Source of the DNA: Acidobacteriota bacterium
GTDB taxonomy: Bacteria > Acidobacteriota > UBA6911 > JACQSX01
Reading direction: 5' to 3'
Length of the DNA stretch: 64,000 nt
Assembly (NCBI GenBank): GCA_016211105.1
Contig: JACQSX010000046.1
Coordinates: 1-64,000 of the forward strand
Below, one piece after another: positions 18,575 to 27,957 of this stretch (within the stretch, counting starts at the first letter, position 1; every line of letters starts with the position of its first letter). The translations under genes and the position numbers were made by a program. The notes beneath the pieces were generated by a model. The model did no database searches, was not told the DNA's origin, and saw only the letters and a program-made list of their open reading frames with translations.

Positions 18575-21031
18575 ATGAGTTTGCCAAAGCGTTTGCTTTC
18601 TCTTCTAGCCGCCATTCCATTGGCGCTTTTGCTGCCGATCCTGCTAACCGTCTGTGACTTGCTGGCCGCCGTAATGGCATGGACAAGAATTCCCGCCGGG
18701 AAACTGCCTGCGCCATCGGATGACATTTCTGCTCTCCAGCCGACGGGCTCACAACCCGGCGTTTCGATCGTGATTCTCAACTGGAATGGCCGCCCTCTAC
18801 TGGAAGAATCTCTGCCGCTCCTGAAAGCCGAGCTGCGACGAACGTCTATTGCGCATGAAGTGATCGTCGTCGACAACGGTAGCTCCGACGACAGCGTAGC
18901 TTTCGTGCAGCAGCATTTCCCTCACTTTCAAGTCCTCCAACTCCCCTCCAACCTGGGCTTTGGGGAGGGGAATAACGCTGGGGTGCGCCTGGCCCGCCAT
19001 GATCTGGTACTACTTCTCAACAATGACATGCTGGTCCAGCCGAATTTTCTGGAGCCACTGGTGGCTGCCATGGCGCCGAGAACTTTTGCCGCAACGAGCC
19101 AGATTTTCCTCCCTCCCGGGATACGACGCGAGGAAACCGGAAAGACCGCTGCTCGCGTCCGCCACGGTTTTCTGGAACTGAGCCATGAAGAGATTACGCC
19201 CTCCGACGAATCAAGTCAGGTCCTGAACGTTTTCTGGGCGGGCGGCGGCTCTTCGCTCTACCGCAGGACTTTGCTTTTGGCGCTCGGCGGATTCGATTCG
19301 CTGTACTCACCAGGTTACGCTGAGGATGCCGACCTTTCCTTTCGAGCATGGCAGGCTGGTTATTCGTCGGTGATCGCAACCCGAAGCCAAGTCATCCATA
19401 AACATCGCAGCAGCACACGCAAGCGTTTTGGAGACAACGGGGCGCAACGGTTGATGCATAGGAATATTCGTCTCTTCTTCCTCAAAAACTTTTCTCTTTC
19501 GACTCTGTGGAAATACTTCCTCTGGCTGCCTGCAAACTCGCGGGCAGGTTCTGAACTGCAAATAATTTTACGCACACTTCCTCGATGGCCTTTACTGCTC
19601 CTTCGTCGCATCGGCCGACGGAACTTCGCCCATCATGAGCGCGAAATCTTCGCTCGCATGGGGACTCCGGTTCCTCAGGGAGAGGGCCAGACCGCGCATT
19701 TGCAATCGGGTCCATGTCTGTCGTCCACGGTCCGCGGTCCGTTGACAGCCACTCATTGTCAATCCCCCGCAGGCAAGGGACAAAGGGTCACGAACGATAG
19801 ACACCTTAACTTTCAGCATTCCGCCATTCGCAATCTGCAATCGACACAGAGGTCGCTGCACATCTTGTATGTTTCTGCCTATGTGCCGCATCTTTGGAGA
19901 CACGGTGGAGCCGGGCGGGTTTTTCAACTCATACGCCGCGTGGCGCAGAGGCACTGCGTCAGTGTCGCAACATTTTACGAAAATGATTTTGAACGGAAGG
20001 AATGCGACAAACTCCGCCAATTTTGCCAATCGGTGACGGCTGTCTATCGTCGCGGTAAGCCAGCGCGAAACATTTACCCGTACGAGCCCTTTGAGGAATT
20101 CCATCTGCCCGAGATGCGCCGGGTTTTGCGGCAGGTGAGGCTACAGCAGCCGTTTGACATCGTTCACTTCGAGTACCCACAGATGGCGTGTTATGCGGAT
20201 CTATTTCCGGATGCAATCAAGTTTTTGACTGAAGTCGAGGTCAACTATGCGGCTGCCGCTAGTAAGATTGCCTATATCTACAATCCGTTGAGGCGACTGA
20301 AATGGTACTACAACTCAATGCAGGTGCTGGACCGAGAGCTGGCCCTGTGCCGGAAAGTTGACTATCTCGTATGTGTCAACGAAACGGACGCCCAATTTCT
20401 CCGAGGCTATCTACCCAGGGAGGCAATCCAGATCGTGCAGACCGGGGTGGATGTTGAGTATTTTGCGCCTGCCGACAATCATGAAGAGCCTTACGCTATC
20501 GGGTTTGTGGCGGCCTTCCGGCACGAACCGAACGTCGACGCCGCTCTGTTCCTTGCGCGCCGCATCTTTCCCTTGGTCAAACGGCAAGTTCCACAGGCCC
20601 GCCTTTACTTAATCGGCGCATCTCCGCCTGAAAACGTACAGCGATTGCACAACGGCAAGGATCTCCTGGTCACCGGATTCGTGGAAGATTTGCTTCGGTA
20701 TTATCACCGGATGTCTGTGATCGTGGTTCCGCTGAGAACTGGTGTCGGCATTCGAGGCAAGATTCTCGAAGCCTGGGCTGCCGGAAAACCCGTCGTTGGC
20801 ACTTCGCTGGCCGCGGCGGGAATCGAAGCGCGCCAGGGAGAAAATATGTACATCGCGGACAGCGCGGAAGAATTCGCTCGATGGACCACAAGATTGCTAC
20901 AGAACTGGCCCGCCAGAGCGCTGATGGCCGCGCATGCGCGCCAGACTGCAGAGCAGTTTTACGACTGGAATCAATTAGCTGAACGCTTGTGTGCGATTTA
21001 CGAAGCAGCAGTGCGCCATACGAAACGGTGA
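18575..21031 (+). CDS. GT2-GT4 fusion glycosyltransferase
   Basis: About 818 residues. An N-terminal membrane helix (about 5-35) is followed by a family 2 glycosyltransferase (VSIVILNWNGRPLL, VVDNGSSDDS, LLLNNDMLV as the metal-binding region) to about residue 345. A low-complexity linker runs from about 368 to 428, and a family 4 (GT-B) glycosyltransferase follows (LYVSAYVPHLWRHGGAGR, and the donor-site block SVIVVPLRTGVGIRGKILEAWAAGKPVVG). ATG 18575 is used; a TTG lies 12 nt upstream. The linker region reads like translated intergenic repeat DNA, suggesting a recent fusion of two genes. It likely builds cell-surface polysaccharide together with its neighbours. Confidence 0.85.
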   Translation: MSLPKRLLSLLAAIPLALLLPILLTVCDLLAAVMAWTRIPAGKLPAPSDDISALQPTGSQPGVSIVILNWNGRPLLEESLPLLKAELRRTSIAHEVIVVDNGSSDDSVAFVQQHFPHFQVLQLPSNLGFGEGNNAGVRLARHDLVLLLNNDMLVQPNFLEPLVAAMAPRTFAATSQIFLPPGIRREETGKTAARVRHGFLELSHEEITPSDESSQVLNVFWAGGGSSLYRRTLLLALGGFDSLYSPGYAEDADLSFRAWQAGYSSVIATRSQVIHKHRSSTRKRFGDNGAQRLMHRNIRLFFLKNFSLSTLWKYFLWLPANSRAGSELQIILRTLPRWPLLLLRRIGRRNFAHHEREIFARMGTPVPQGEGQTAHLQSGPCLSSTVRGPLTATHCQSPAGKGQRVTNDRHLNFQHSAIRNLQSTQRSLHILYVSAYVPHLWRHGGAGRVFQLIRRVAQRHCVSVATFYENDFERKECDKLRQFCQSVTAVYRRGKPARNIYPYEPFEEFHLPEMRRVLRQVRLQQPFDIVHFEYPQMACYADLFPDAIKFLTEVEVNYAAAASKIAYIYNPLRRLKWYYNSMQVLDRELALCRKVDYLVCVNETDAQFLRGYLPREAIQIVQTGVDVEYFAPADNHEEPYAIGFVAAFRHEPNVDAALFLARRIFPLVKRQVPQARLYLIGASPPENVQRLHNGKDLLVTGFVEDLLRYYHRMSVIVVPLRTGVGIRGKILEAWAAGKPVVGTSLAAAGIEARQGENMYIADSAEEFARWTTRLLQNWPARALMAAHARQTAEQFYDWNQLAERLCAIYEAAVRHTKR
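19700..19865 (+). repeat. Intergenic-type repeat forming the GT2-GT4 linker
   Basis: This stretch contains a repeated GGTCC motif (CCACGGTCCGCGGTCCG at 19730-19742) and CATTCCGCCATTCGCAATCTGC (about 19819-19840), the same style of short-period sequence as the spacers at 35117-35276 and 39785-39966. In frame it encodes an unstructured, Ser/Arg/Gln-rich linker between the two glycosyltransferase domains. Confidence 0.5.
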
Positions 21032-21038
21032 ATTCTCC

Positions 21039-22805
21039 ATGCCTCCCCTGGTAGTGCAAACCGGGTCTGTCCCAGCGCTTCTTTATCTTTTGCAGCGCTG
21101 CGTGCCGCATGGACCGGTGCGCATTTTGGCGCTGGACTGCGAAAACGTTCGCCAATACTTGCGCGGTCTGGACAACGTGGAGCTCCGTTTCTTTCGCCAT
21201 TCTCAGGATGCCCAAGCTGCGATGGACGATTGGAGTGATTCAGAGAATGTCTACTATATCGGCGGCGCAGCATTCCCGTTCGTCCAGAAAAAGGTGCGCC
21301 GCGTGTTTCCCCAGGCCACCAGCTTGCTTCCAGAGCAACAGGAAAACTGGCCGGAGTTCTTAGAACATTTTCAATCGGAGATTCGACGAGATGCCGTGCT
21401 TCTGGTGCAGACAGAAAGTGCGGAATTCATCGGAGAGTATCTGCACCAAATTTTTCCTCGATACGGCTTCACTCGCCCTTCCCTCTCCCTGCTCTGCCCC
21501 CACAAGGACCTGGCTGGCTGGCGACGAGCCCATCCCGACTGGCAATACTGGACATACAGGACGCCATCAGAATTACTCCCTTTGGCAGTCGCAGTCCGCC
21601 GTCAGCAATTCGATGCCTGCGTCATTTTCTTCACGGGCAAGGGATCTTCAACACTCAAGTTCCTGGCACTGCTGGGGGCCGCTCGTCAGAAAATCATCGT
21701 CAACGAACACATGCAGTTCATCCAGGCCCGACCTCTCTCGCTCCTCCGTTTTGGCCTGCAGCGTTGGCGCCACGGTGTCCACGTCCAGGGCGCATACCCG
21801 TCGGGCACGACGCGGGTGTTGATTGTGCAGACGTGGGACGACGACCGCATGAAAGCCATGCTGATGCGTTTGCGGCAGTCGAGCCCCTTTTTCAGGCCCG
21901 TCTACTCCTTGCTAACGCGCGCCGATAAAGCGATCGCTTTCGCTCCCCTTCCCGTGCTCGAGAAAATCTTCACCTACCCGATCGATGCAGGACTTCATGA
22001 CTACCGGAGAACTTTCCGAACCATCCGTAACGAGCGGTTCGACGCTGCGGTGGTAATCTTCACGGAGGAGCCTTCATTTCGCAAGCTAAAATGGCTGCCG
22101 TTACTTGCCGGGATCCGCTACAAACTGATTTTCAACCGTCACTATGACTGCTTTTTCCTTACACCAGGCAAACTGATTCATTATTGGATACGACTTGGCC
22201 AGTCACGTGTGCAGCGTCTTCAACACGCCATTTTAGCGCGTTGCAGACAGGACAGGAATCGAGTCTTGATCGTGCAGACCTGCGACGAGACGCGCATGAA
22301 GGAAATTTGCAGACGCCTCGAACAGATACGCACCTTCTATCATCCCACCTACTGGCTGCTTACCCGAGCCGACAAGGCGGTCACGTTTAGCGACGTGTCG
22401 CTGATTGAAGAGATTCTCACGTATCCAGTCAATCCTGGATTGCGGGATTACTGGCATACTCTGAGGGAAATTCGGAAGAAGCACTTCGACGCTGCGGTGG
22501 TTGCTTTTACGGAGGAGGCGATCTATGGAAAATTGAAATGGTTGCCGTTTCTAGCGGCCGTCCCGCACAAATTGGTCTTCAATCGGCATCTCGACTGTTT
22601 CTTTTTCACTCCGGTCCGGTTTTTGAGATACTGGATGCAGCGTTATGCCGATGAGGTGCGAGACTTCCGTGTTGCACTACCGCAACTTCTTTGGCCCCTG
22701 GCGCTGCCACTGGTGCGCGCCTTTCTTTTTCCATTCCGATTCTTTTACCTCGTGATCAAGATCACATGGATGAAAGTGCGGCGCGCCTATAGTCTGGACT
22801 CCTGA
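21039..22805 (+). CDS. Repeat-built glycosyltransferase-like protein of unknown specificity
   Basis: About 588 residues. It contains at least two clear tandem units of about 145 residues starting at RVLIVQTWDDDRMK and RVLIVQTCDETRMK. Each has LLTRADKA, TYP-[IV]-[ND]-AGL-DY, FDAAVV-FTEE, LKWLP and FNRH-DCFF-TP. A more diverged unit precedes them (VLLVQTESAEFIGEYL, with FDACVIFFTG), and the very N-terminus again starts with VQT. The Rossmann-like pattern suggests GT-B-type half domains, but no donor-binding motif is recognisable. It follows the GT2-GT4 gene by 7 nt. ATG 21039 is taken as start; an upstream extension overlaps the previous gene. Function unknown. Confidence 0.65.
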   Translation: MPPLVVQTGSVPALLYLLQRCVPHGPVRILALDCENVRQYLRGLDNVELRFFRHSQDAQAAMDDWSDSENVYYIGGAAFPFVQKKVRRVFPQATSLLPEQQENWPEFLEHFQSEIRRDAVLLVQTESAEFIGEYLHQIFPRYGFTRPSLSLLCPHKDLAGWRRAHPDWQYWTYRTPSELLPLAVAVRRQQFDACVIFFTGKGSSTLKFLALLGAARQKIIVNEHMQFIQARPLSLLRFGLQRWRHGVHVQGAYPSGTTRVLIVQTWDDDRMKAMLMRLRQSSPFFRPVYSLLTRADKAIAFAPLPVLEKIFTYPIDAGLHDYRRTFRTIRNERFDAAVVIFTEEPSFRKLKWLPLLAGIRYKLIFNRHYDCFFLTPGKLIHYWIRLGQSRVQRLQHAILARCRQDRNRVLIVQTCDETRMKEICRRLEQIRTFYHPTYWLLTRADKAVTFSDVSLIEEILTYPVNPGLRDYWHTLREIRKKHFDAAVVAFTEEAIYGKLKWLPFLAAVPHKLVFNRHLDCFFFTPVRFLRYWMQRYADEVRDFRVALPQLLWPLALPLVRAFLFPFRFFYLVIKITWMKVRRAYSLDS

Positions 22806-22842
22806 TTCGACCAACGGATGCGGCGGATCGGGTCCGCCGTTA

Positions 22843-22898
22843 CCGGATTTGGCAAGGCTTTAGGGCCCCCTTACCGCCATGCCAAATCCGGTTTTTTT
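22843..22898 (+). terminator. Terminator of the glycan operon
   Basis: A perfect 12-bp stem (CCGGATTTGGCA with TGCCAAATCCGG) encloses a 25-nt loop and is followed by seven Ts. It lies 38 nt after the last gene of the operon and in the gap before the convergent leuA gene. Confidence 0.85.
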
Positions 22899-22914
22899 GT
22901 TTTTCTCCAGGCTC

Positions 22915-24465
22915 CTAGACTTTTTCGTTGATGGCGCGAACCTCAAGAGCGCCTAGCTGGCGCATTTCGTGGAGCGCCTTGTTGACCGCGTTGAGGTAAG
23001 CGCGGGCGCTGGCGTCAATCAGATCCGTACTTGCAGCTTTTCCAGTATAGTTTCTCTCATTCAATAGGACATGGACAAACGCCTCGCCTAGCGCGTCCTG
23101 GCCGCGTGTCACCGAAGTCAATGTGTAATCCAGGAGGCGACCACGCACTCTTGTAATCCGGTCAATTGCGCGATAGGTCGCGTCAATCGGCCCGTCCCCA
23201 GTGGCTGAGTCCAGCCAGCTCTCTTCTCCACGCGCCAAACGAACGGTGGCGGTCGATATCGGCTGATTGCCCCCAATCACCTGGAGGTATTTGAGCGTGT
23301 AGGTGTCCGGAATGATCTTAATTCCGTCCTGGATGATGGTGATTAAGTCTTCGTCGTAAATTTCTTTCTTCTGATCAGCAACCTTCGTGAAGAACCAGTA
23401 TGCTTTCTCCACTGCTTCAGCATCCAGCTCATACCCCAGCTCCTGATATTTCTTTTTCAAAGCATGGCGGCCTGAATGTTTGCCCAAAACCAAGGTGCTG
23501 CTGGGAATGCCCACAGACTGGGGAGTCATGATTTCGTACGTGAGGGCGTTCTTCAACACCCCATCCTGATGAATTCCCGCCTCGTGAGCAAACGCGTTCT
23601 TGCCGACAATCGCCTTGTTAGGCTGAACGAAGATGCCGGTCAGATTGGACAGCAACCGGCTGGAACGGAAGATCTCTTCAGTTTTGATCTCGGTGTGGTG
23701 GCGCAACGCTTCCCCTCGAGTGCGCAGAGCCATGACGATCTCTTCCACGGATGCGTTTCCCGCCCTCTCACCAATGCCATTGACGGTACATTCGACCTGA
23801 CGCGCCCCGTTGTGGATCGCAGCCAAGGAATTGGCCACCGCCAGCCCGAGATCATTGTGGCAGTGGCAACTGAAAATCGCTTTTCCACTGGCGGGGACGC
23901 GGCGAATGACTTCGCGAAAGAGCGTGCCGAGTTCTTCAGGGATGGCATATCCGACGGTATCGGGAATATTAATCACACTAGCTCCCGCCTCGATCGCTGC
24001 CTCAAAGACCTGGCACAAAAAGTCCAAGTCCGAGCGAGTCGCGTCCTCGGCAGAAAATTCAACTTCTTCGCACAACGAGCGGGCGTAGCGCACTGCGTCA
24101 ACCGCTTGCTCCAGTACTTGTGCGCGGGTTTTCTTCAGTTTGTGTTCCAGATGGATATCCGAGGTAGCAATGAACGTATGGATGCGAGGCTTGCGCGCGT
24201 GGCAGACCGCCTGCCATGCCCGATCTATGTCCAGTCGCGTTGCGCGGGCAAGCGCGGCGATCGTCGGACGCCGAACCTTCTGCGCAATCGCTGTGACCGC
24301 CTCAAAGTCACCTTCCGACGCAATGGGAAAACCGGCTTCAATGATGTCGACGTTCAGCCGCTCCAATTGCTGCGCCATTTTTACCTTCTCCTCCAGGTTC
24401 ATGCTGGCTCCTGGAGATTGCTCTCCGTCACGCAGCGTGGTATCAAAAACGAAGATTCTACTCAT
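22915..24465 (-). CDS. leuA: 2-Isopropylmalate synthase
   Basis: A 516-residue enzyme of the long LeuA type. The TIM-barrel begins with [13 protein letters not shown] (Arg and metal Asp) and carries [14 protein letters not shown] (metal His pair) and the [16 protein letters not shown] stretch. The C-terminal regulatory domain (from about 385) with the leucine-binding fold is complete, so leucine feedback is expected. It condenses acetyl-CoA with 2-oxoisovalerate, the first step of leucine synthesis. ATG 24465 has GGAGG 6 nt upstream; longer in-frame starts are unlikely. It stands alone, without leuBCD nearby. Confidence 0.93.
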   Translation of the reverse strand: MSRIFVFDTTLRDGEQSPGASMNLEEKVKMAQQLERLNVDIIEAGFPIASEGDFEAVTAIAQKVRRPTIAALARATRLDIDRAWQAVCHARKPRIHTFIATSDIHLEHKLKKTRAQVLEQAVDAVRYARSLCEEVEFSAEDATRSDLDFLCQVFEAAIEAGASVINIPDTVGYAIPEELGTLFREVIRRVPASGKAIFSCHCHNDLGLAVANSLAAIHNGARQVECTVNGIGERAGNASVEEIVMALRTRGEALRHHTEIKTEEIFRSSRLLSNLTGIFVQPNKAIVGKNAFAHEAGIHQDGVLKNALTYEIMTPQSVGIPSSTLVLGKHSGRHALKKKYQELGYELDAEAVEKAYWFFTKVADQKKEIYDEDLITIIQDGIKIIPDTYTLKYLQVIGGNQPISTATVRLARGEESWLDSATGDGPIDATYRAIDRITRVRGRLLDYTLTSVTRGQDALGEAFVHVLLNERNYTGKAASTDLIDASARAYLNAVNKALHEMRQLGALEVRAINEKV

Positions 24466-24748
24466 ACAAATCCTCCACGATTTGCCGCAAAGTCCAAGGA
24501 GCGAATGTAACACAGCCCCTCGTAAGGGGTCAAAGCGTTCCGCTGTGACAAGCTCTCTAGGGTGACAAACGGTCCACGGTGAGACCAGTTCGCCCGTCGC
24601 TCCACGACGGCAGAAAATCAACCGGGAACATCGTCATGAATCCAGCAGCTCCCCCCATGGCCCGCCGGGGTGGCGGGTGGCCTAGGTTCTCTTATGATTA
24701 CCAAAAGCGCAACAACGAGAACTCATGAGACCTATCTGGTCTGGTTCT

Positions 24749-25471
24749 ATACCCGGCATCTTAAGCAATCGCGCATAAAGGTAAGAACGTGGTTTCATGG
24801 GAGCCCTAAACCACTGACTATCGCCGATTCGGCAACTACCGTTTTGGGACTTCAGGATGAGATCCGTCGCTCGGAGGAAGCTCGCTACGATCACCGCTTG
24901 CACAAAGTGTTGCTTGTGGCCCAGAGCATGAGCTGTCCGCAGGTGGCTCGGTTGCTGGGCGATGCGCCGCACTCGGTGCAGAACTGGGTATGGCGTTTCG
25001 AAGAGCCAGGTCTGGGTGGGCTGGTGGAAGGAGAACGACCGGGACGGCGATGGCGTCCGGGGGCGCAGGAACTGCAGGAGATCAACGCCACCCTTCACCG
25101 AACGCCCCGCGACGTGGGGCTGACAGGTACTTTGTGAGAAGGCAGGACCCTGAGCGCCTGGATCGAGCAGCATCATAGCATCCGGTTGGGCGTGCGTTAA
25201 TGCCAGCGGATGTTCCGGCATGCGCGGCTCCATCAAGCGTGGAGACAGCAGCAAGCGGAACGTTTCCGGCTGGATTTTCTGCCGTACAGTTCCGACCTGA
25301 ATTCTATCGAGCGGCCTTGCAAATTGACGTGCCGATGCTGCCTGCACAATTGTTATTTCGCTCAACTTGACGATGTTATCGCGGCTGTCGAAAGGGAATT
25401 TACCCACTGGATGAAATCAAACGATATATTGCGCTGATTATGCGCAATTACTTAAGATGCCATGTATAGAT
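24749..25471 (+). mobile_element. Degenerate IS630-family element with both terminal inverted repeats
   Basis: The left end at 24749 (TATACCCGGCATCTTAAGC...) and the right end (...GCTTAAG-like reading on the other strand, ending at 25471) form an imperfect inverted repeat of about 30 bp sharing GGCATCTTAAG and GCGCATAA. Both outer edges abut TA, the IS630/Tc1 target. The internal transposase gene is broken. The element is just to the left of the SMC/nuclease module. Confidence 0.75.
24850..25437 (+). pseudogene. IS630-family transposase, internally deleted
   Basis: The N-terminal helix-turn-helix part is intact (EIRRSEEARYDHRLHKVLLV, SCPQVARLLGDAPHSVQNW). The frame is stopped after GLTGTL, resumes with TLSAWIEQHHSIRLGVR, hits a further stop, and then jumps from CQRMFR straight to HARLHQAW. 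This loses about 130 residues that should hold the first two catalytic aspartates. The C-terminal LPYSSDLNSIERP (third acidic residue) remains. It cannot be active. The exact original start is uncertain. Confidence 0.8.
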
Positions 25472-25570
25472 GAGGTTGCTGCCCATTAGGGAACCAGTGT
25501 TGATCCTGTTTGGTTTCCTTTAGCGAGATCAGAACTGCCGGTCGAACCGAAAGAATGGGAGATGTGGCAA

Positions 25571-25801
25571 ATGAAAGATGATGAGAAGGTTTTTGCAGAA
25601 TTGAAAAATCGAGCGACTGATTCGGAGCACGAGCAAGCATTGACAGATCTTTGCAAGGATCTGCTCACGGCGTTTAAAAGCCAGTCGTCAGAGGGAGTCA
25701 CCGACGTTATCCGCGCTAAGATGCAACAATTACACACTGATTATAACGATGTCCACAGCGCCTTGAAGGAGAAGATGGGGTACAAAGAGAGCAGCAGGTG
25801 A
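25571..25801 (+). CDS. Small helical protein, first gene of the SMC/nuclease module
   Basis: A 76-residue, highly charged, probably all-helical protein (MKDDEKVFAELKNRA at the N-terminus, GVTDVIRAKMQQLHTDYNDV in the middle). ATG 25571 has GGGAG at 9 nt; an ATG at 25562 lies directly on that sequence and is less likely. Its stop codon overlaps the start of the ATPase gene in TGATG, so translation is coupled. No family recognised. By position it may be the small subunit of the system, comparable with LmuC-type or regulatory proteins, but I see no similarity that supports this. Confidence 0.7.
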   Translation: MKDDEKVFAELKNRATDSEHEQALTDLCKDLLTAFKSQSSEGVTDVIRAKMQQLHTDYNDVHSALKEKMGYKESSR

Positions 25802-27954
25802 TGGGTAACTATCGGCTTGCCTCACTGGAAGTGAAGGGATTTCGAGGGTTTCCAGAAAGCGCAGGCGCCAAGGAATTCAAGTTCGACGAACGCTGCACCT
25901 TGCTCTTCGGGGTTCAGGGAGGAGCGAAGAGTAGCGCGCTGAGTGCCGTCGAGTGGTGTGTGTTTGGTGACAAGGTCGCCAACATGAGCGACACAGGAAT
26001 ACAAGAGCGCAAGGATTGGTTGGTCAGAAACAAAAGGTCAAGCGAGGCAAGTGTGCAAGTTACCTTTGAGCAGGATGGAAAACTGCTTAAAGTGTATCGT
26101 AGCGACCGCAAAGGACGTGGAAAGCCGCAGTTCTACTATCTGGTCAACGACGGCAGCCGCCACGAAGACGAGGAACGACTTCGCGTCATGCTGGGAGTTG
26201 AGCTGCCTGACTACATGAGTTGCGTTCACCTTCACCAGGAAGCCATCAATGCGTTGCTTATCGAAGCACCCAATGCCCGAAAGAACGCTCTTGATCGGCT
26301 TCTGGGGCTTGCTGATTTGCGCAACCTATTTGACGGCATTACGCGGGCGAAAGTCGCCGATGAGTTGAAAGACATTGACAAGGCGTTCAATAGCATCGAA
26401 GACGAAATTAGGGTTGCAATGCAGATTAAGCGCAATGATTTGGTTCGAGCCGTGGATGACGCCAGAGCGCACACCCTTCAAGAAGAGGAACTGTCCCTGG
26501 AGAGAGCAAGGGCGCGTTGCGAAACCGTCGCAGCGGGAATTCAGGGTTTCGCCAACGACTACGGATTGACAGCGCCAACTTTGCCTGACTGCCAGACTCT
26601 CGAACATTTAGAGCCGTTTGTGAACTCGGGGAAGGAGGCCGTAAGGAAGTTACGCGACGAACAGCCTGATCTCAAGCGTCAGACCGAATTGCTGAAGAGC
26701 AGGAGTGACCTCAACAGACTGAAAGCCGACTTTGAAAGCAAGCAAAATGCCCTGACGGAATCGGAGGGCGCGATTGAGGAACTGAAGAACACGCACGGCG
26801 AGCCGCCAGTCGTTGTGGAAAGCTTGAGGAAGCTCGAACATGAACTGCTGCAAGACGCAGCAGATCGTCTCAATACCAAAAACAACCGCGCCGGTGTGAT
26901 TCGAGAGACGCTGAAATTCCTTGAATCCCCACAAGGAGAACGAGCAGAGAAGTGCCCAGTTTGTGAGCAAGATATTAATGCCGCCCATATTCGGCAGCAT
27001 CTCAGAGAATGGCAACAGAAAATGGAGGGCGCGATAGGCCCCATTGAGAAGGAAATTAAGCAATTCGAATCAGAGCAGAAAAATCTCAAGGCTGTTTTGA
27101 GGCAGTTTAGATCTTTGCAAGACGAAATCGAGAGCAAAACCAGAGAATTGCGAGGGGCGATAAGTGCAATCGCCACTGCTCTGAGGAAAGACATTTCAGA
27201 GGCGGAGGACCCGCTGGTTCTCGTCACTCAAGAAATCGCAAAGGTGGACGAGGGCTTAGAAGCGATTCGCAACGTAGTTGAGAAAAGCAACAAACGACTG
27301 AATGGAATGGATGACGGATTGGAAGACGTGAAGCGAATTATTGCCGTGCTCAATCTTCAGAAAGACATTGAGGACCTGTCCAAAGTGAAAGATAGCCCTG
27401 AATACAAGCAGGTTAAGGAAGCACGGCGCGCTACGCACGCCTTCGGGGACAGGGTTGAGACGATCGGTGAGGCGATTCACACCGTGCTGCTAATAACTGC
27501 CGACGCAAAAGTCAAATCCACGAAGACTGCGATCTCTGCCATCTATCGTGAACTGGCTCAGCGCAGCGATTTTCCCGACATCGAGATCAACCCAGAAAAG
27601 TACGAAGTGATGGCTGTGCGTGATGGGGAGTCCGTAGTCGCGTTACAGATTTTGAACAAGGGCGACATAAACTGCGCAGCCCTCAGTATTTTCCTGGCGC
27701 TGGCGACCTCAGAAGACCTCACACACAACATTGGCTTCATCGTCCTCGATGACCCGTCGCAAAGTCTCGATCCTGCCCATAAGGAGAGGCTCGCAAATAT
27801 TCTCAATCGTGTGCTGGATGGTAAGCAACTCGTCATTGCTACGTCAGAAGAAGATTTCGGCGTACACCTACGCAATAAGTTGACGAAGAAGAAAAAAATC
27901 TACACGCTGGAGAAATGGACTGAGGACACGGGGCCAGAAGTGAAGGTGGGGTAG
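25801..27954 (+). CDS. Rad50/SMC-like AAA ATPase with zinc hook
   Basis: A 717-residue ATPase. The N-terminal lobe starts LASLEVKGFRGF and has a P-loop GVQGGAKSS at about 37-45, in which the usual Gly before Lys is Ala. Two long coiled-coil arms flank a zinc-hook CPVC at about 385-388. The C-terminal lobe has a degenerate ABC signature (NKGDINCAALS near 620) and Walker B plus D-loop IVLDDPSQSLDP (about 647-658), with Asp-Asp in place of the common Asp-Glu. This architecture matches SMC-like subunits of Lamassu, DndD/SspD-type and similar defence systems. It overlaps the small gene before it and is followed after 3 nt by the nuclease gene. Confidence 0.85.
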   Translation: MGNYRLASLEVKGFRGFPESAGAKEFKFDERCTLLFGVQGGAKSSALSAVEWCVFGDKVANMSDTGIQERKDWLVRNKRSSEASVQVTFEQDGKLLKVYRSDRKGRGKPQFYYLVNDGSRHEDEERLRVMLGVELPDYMSCVHLHQEAINALLIEAPNARKNALDRLLGLADLRNLFDGITRAKVADELKDIDKAFNSIEDEIRVAMQIKRNDLVRAVDDARAHTLQEEELSLERARARCETVAAGIQGFANDYGLTAPTLPDCQTLEHLEPFVNSGKEAVRKLRDEQPDLKRQTELLKSRSDLNRLKADFESKQNALTESEGAIEELKNTHGEPPVVVESLRKLEHELLQDAADRLNTKNNRAGVIRETLKFLESPQGERAEKCPVCEQDINAAHIRQHLREWQQKMEGAIGPIEKEIKQFESEQKNLKAVLRQFRSLQDEIESKTRELRGAISAIATALRKDISEAEDPLVLVTQEIAKVDEGLEAIRNVVEKSNKRLNGMDDGLEDVKRIIAVLNLQKDIEDLSKVKDSPEYKQVKEARRATHAFGDRVETIGEAIHTVLLITADAKVKSTKTAISAIYRELAQRSDFPDIEINPEKYEVMAVRDGESVVALQILNKGDINCAALSIFLALATSEDLTHNIGFIVLDDPSQSLDPAHKERLANILNRVLDGKQLVIATSEEDFGVHLRNKLTKKKKIYTLEKWTEDTGPEVKVG

Positions 27955-27957
27955 CCG

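Noticed and set aside
23476-24510. Plus-strand open frame of about 340 codons over leuA
   Set aside because: It is a complementary-strand shadow of leuA without any domain.
24466-24700. Leader peptide or T-box before leuA
   Set aside because: No run of Leu codons, T-box sequence or attenuator hairpin is visible in the leader region.
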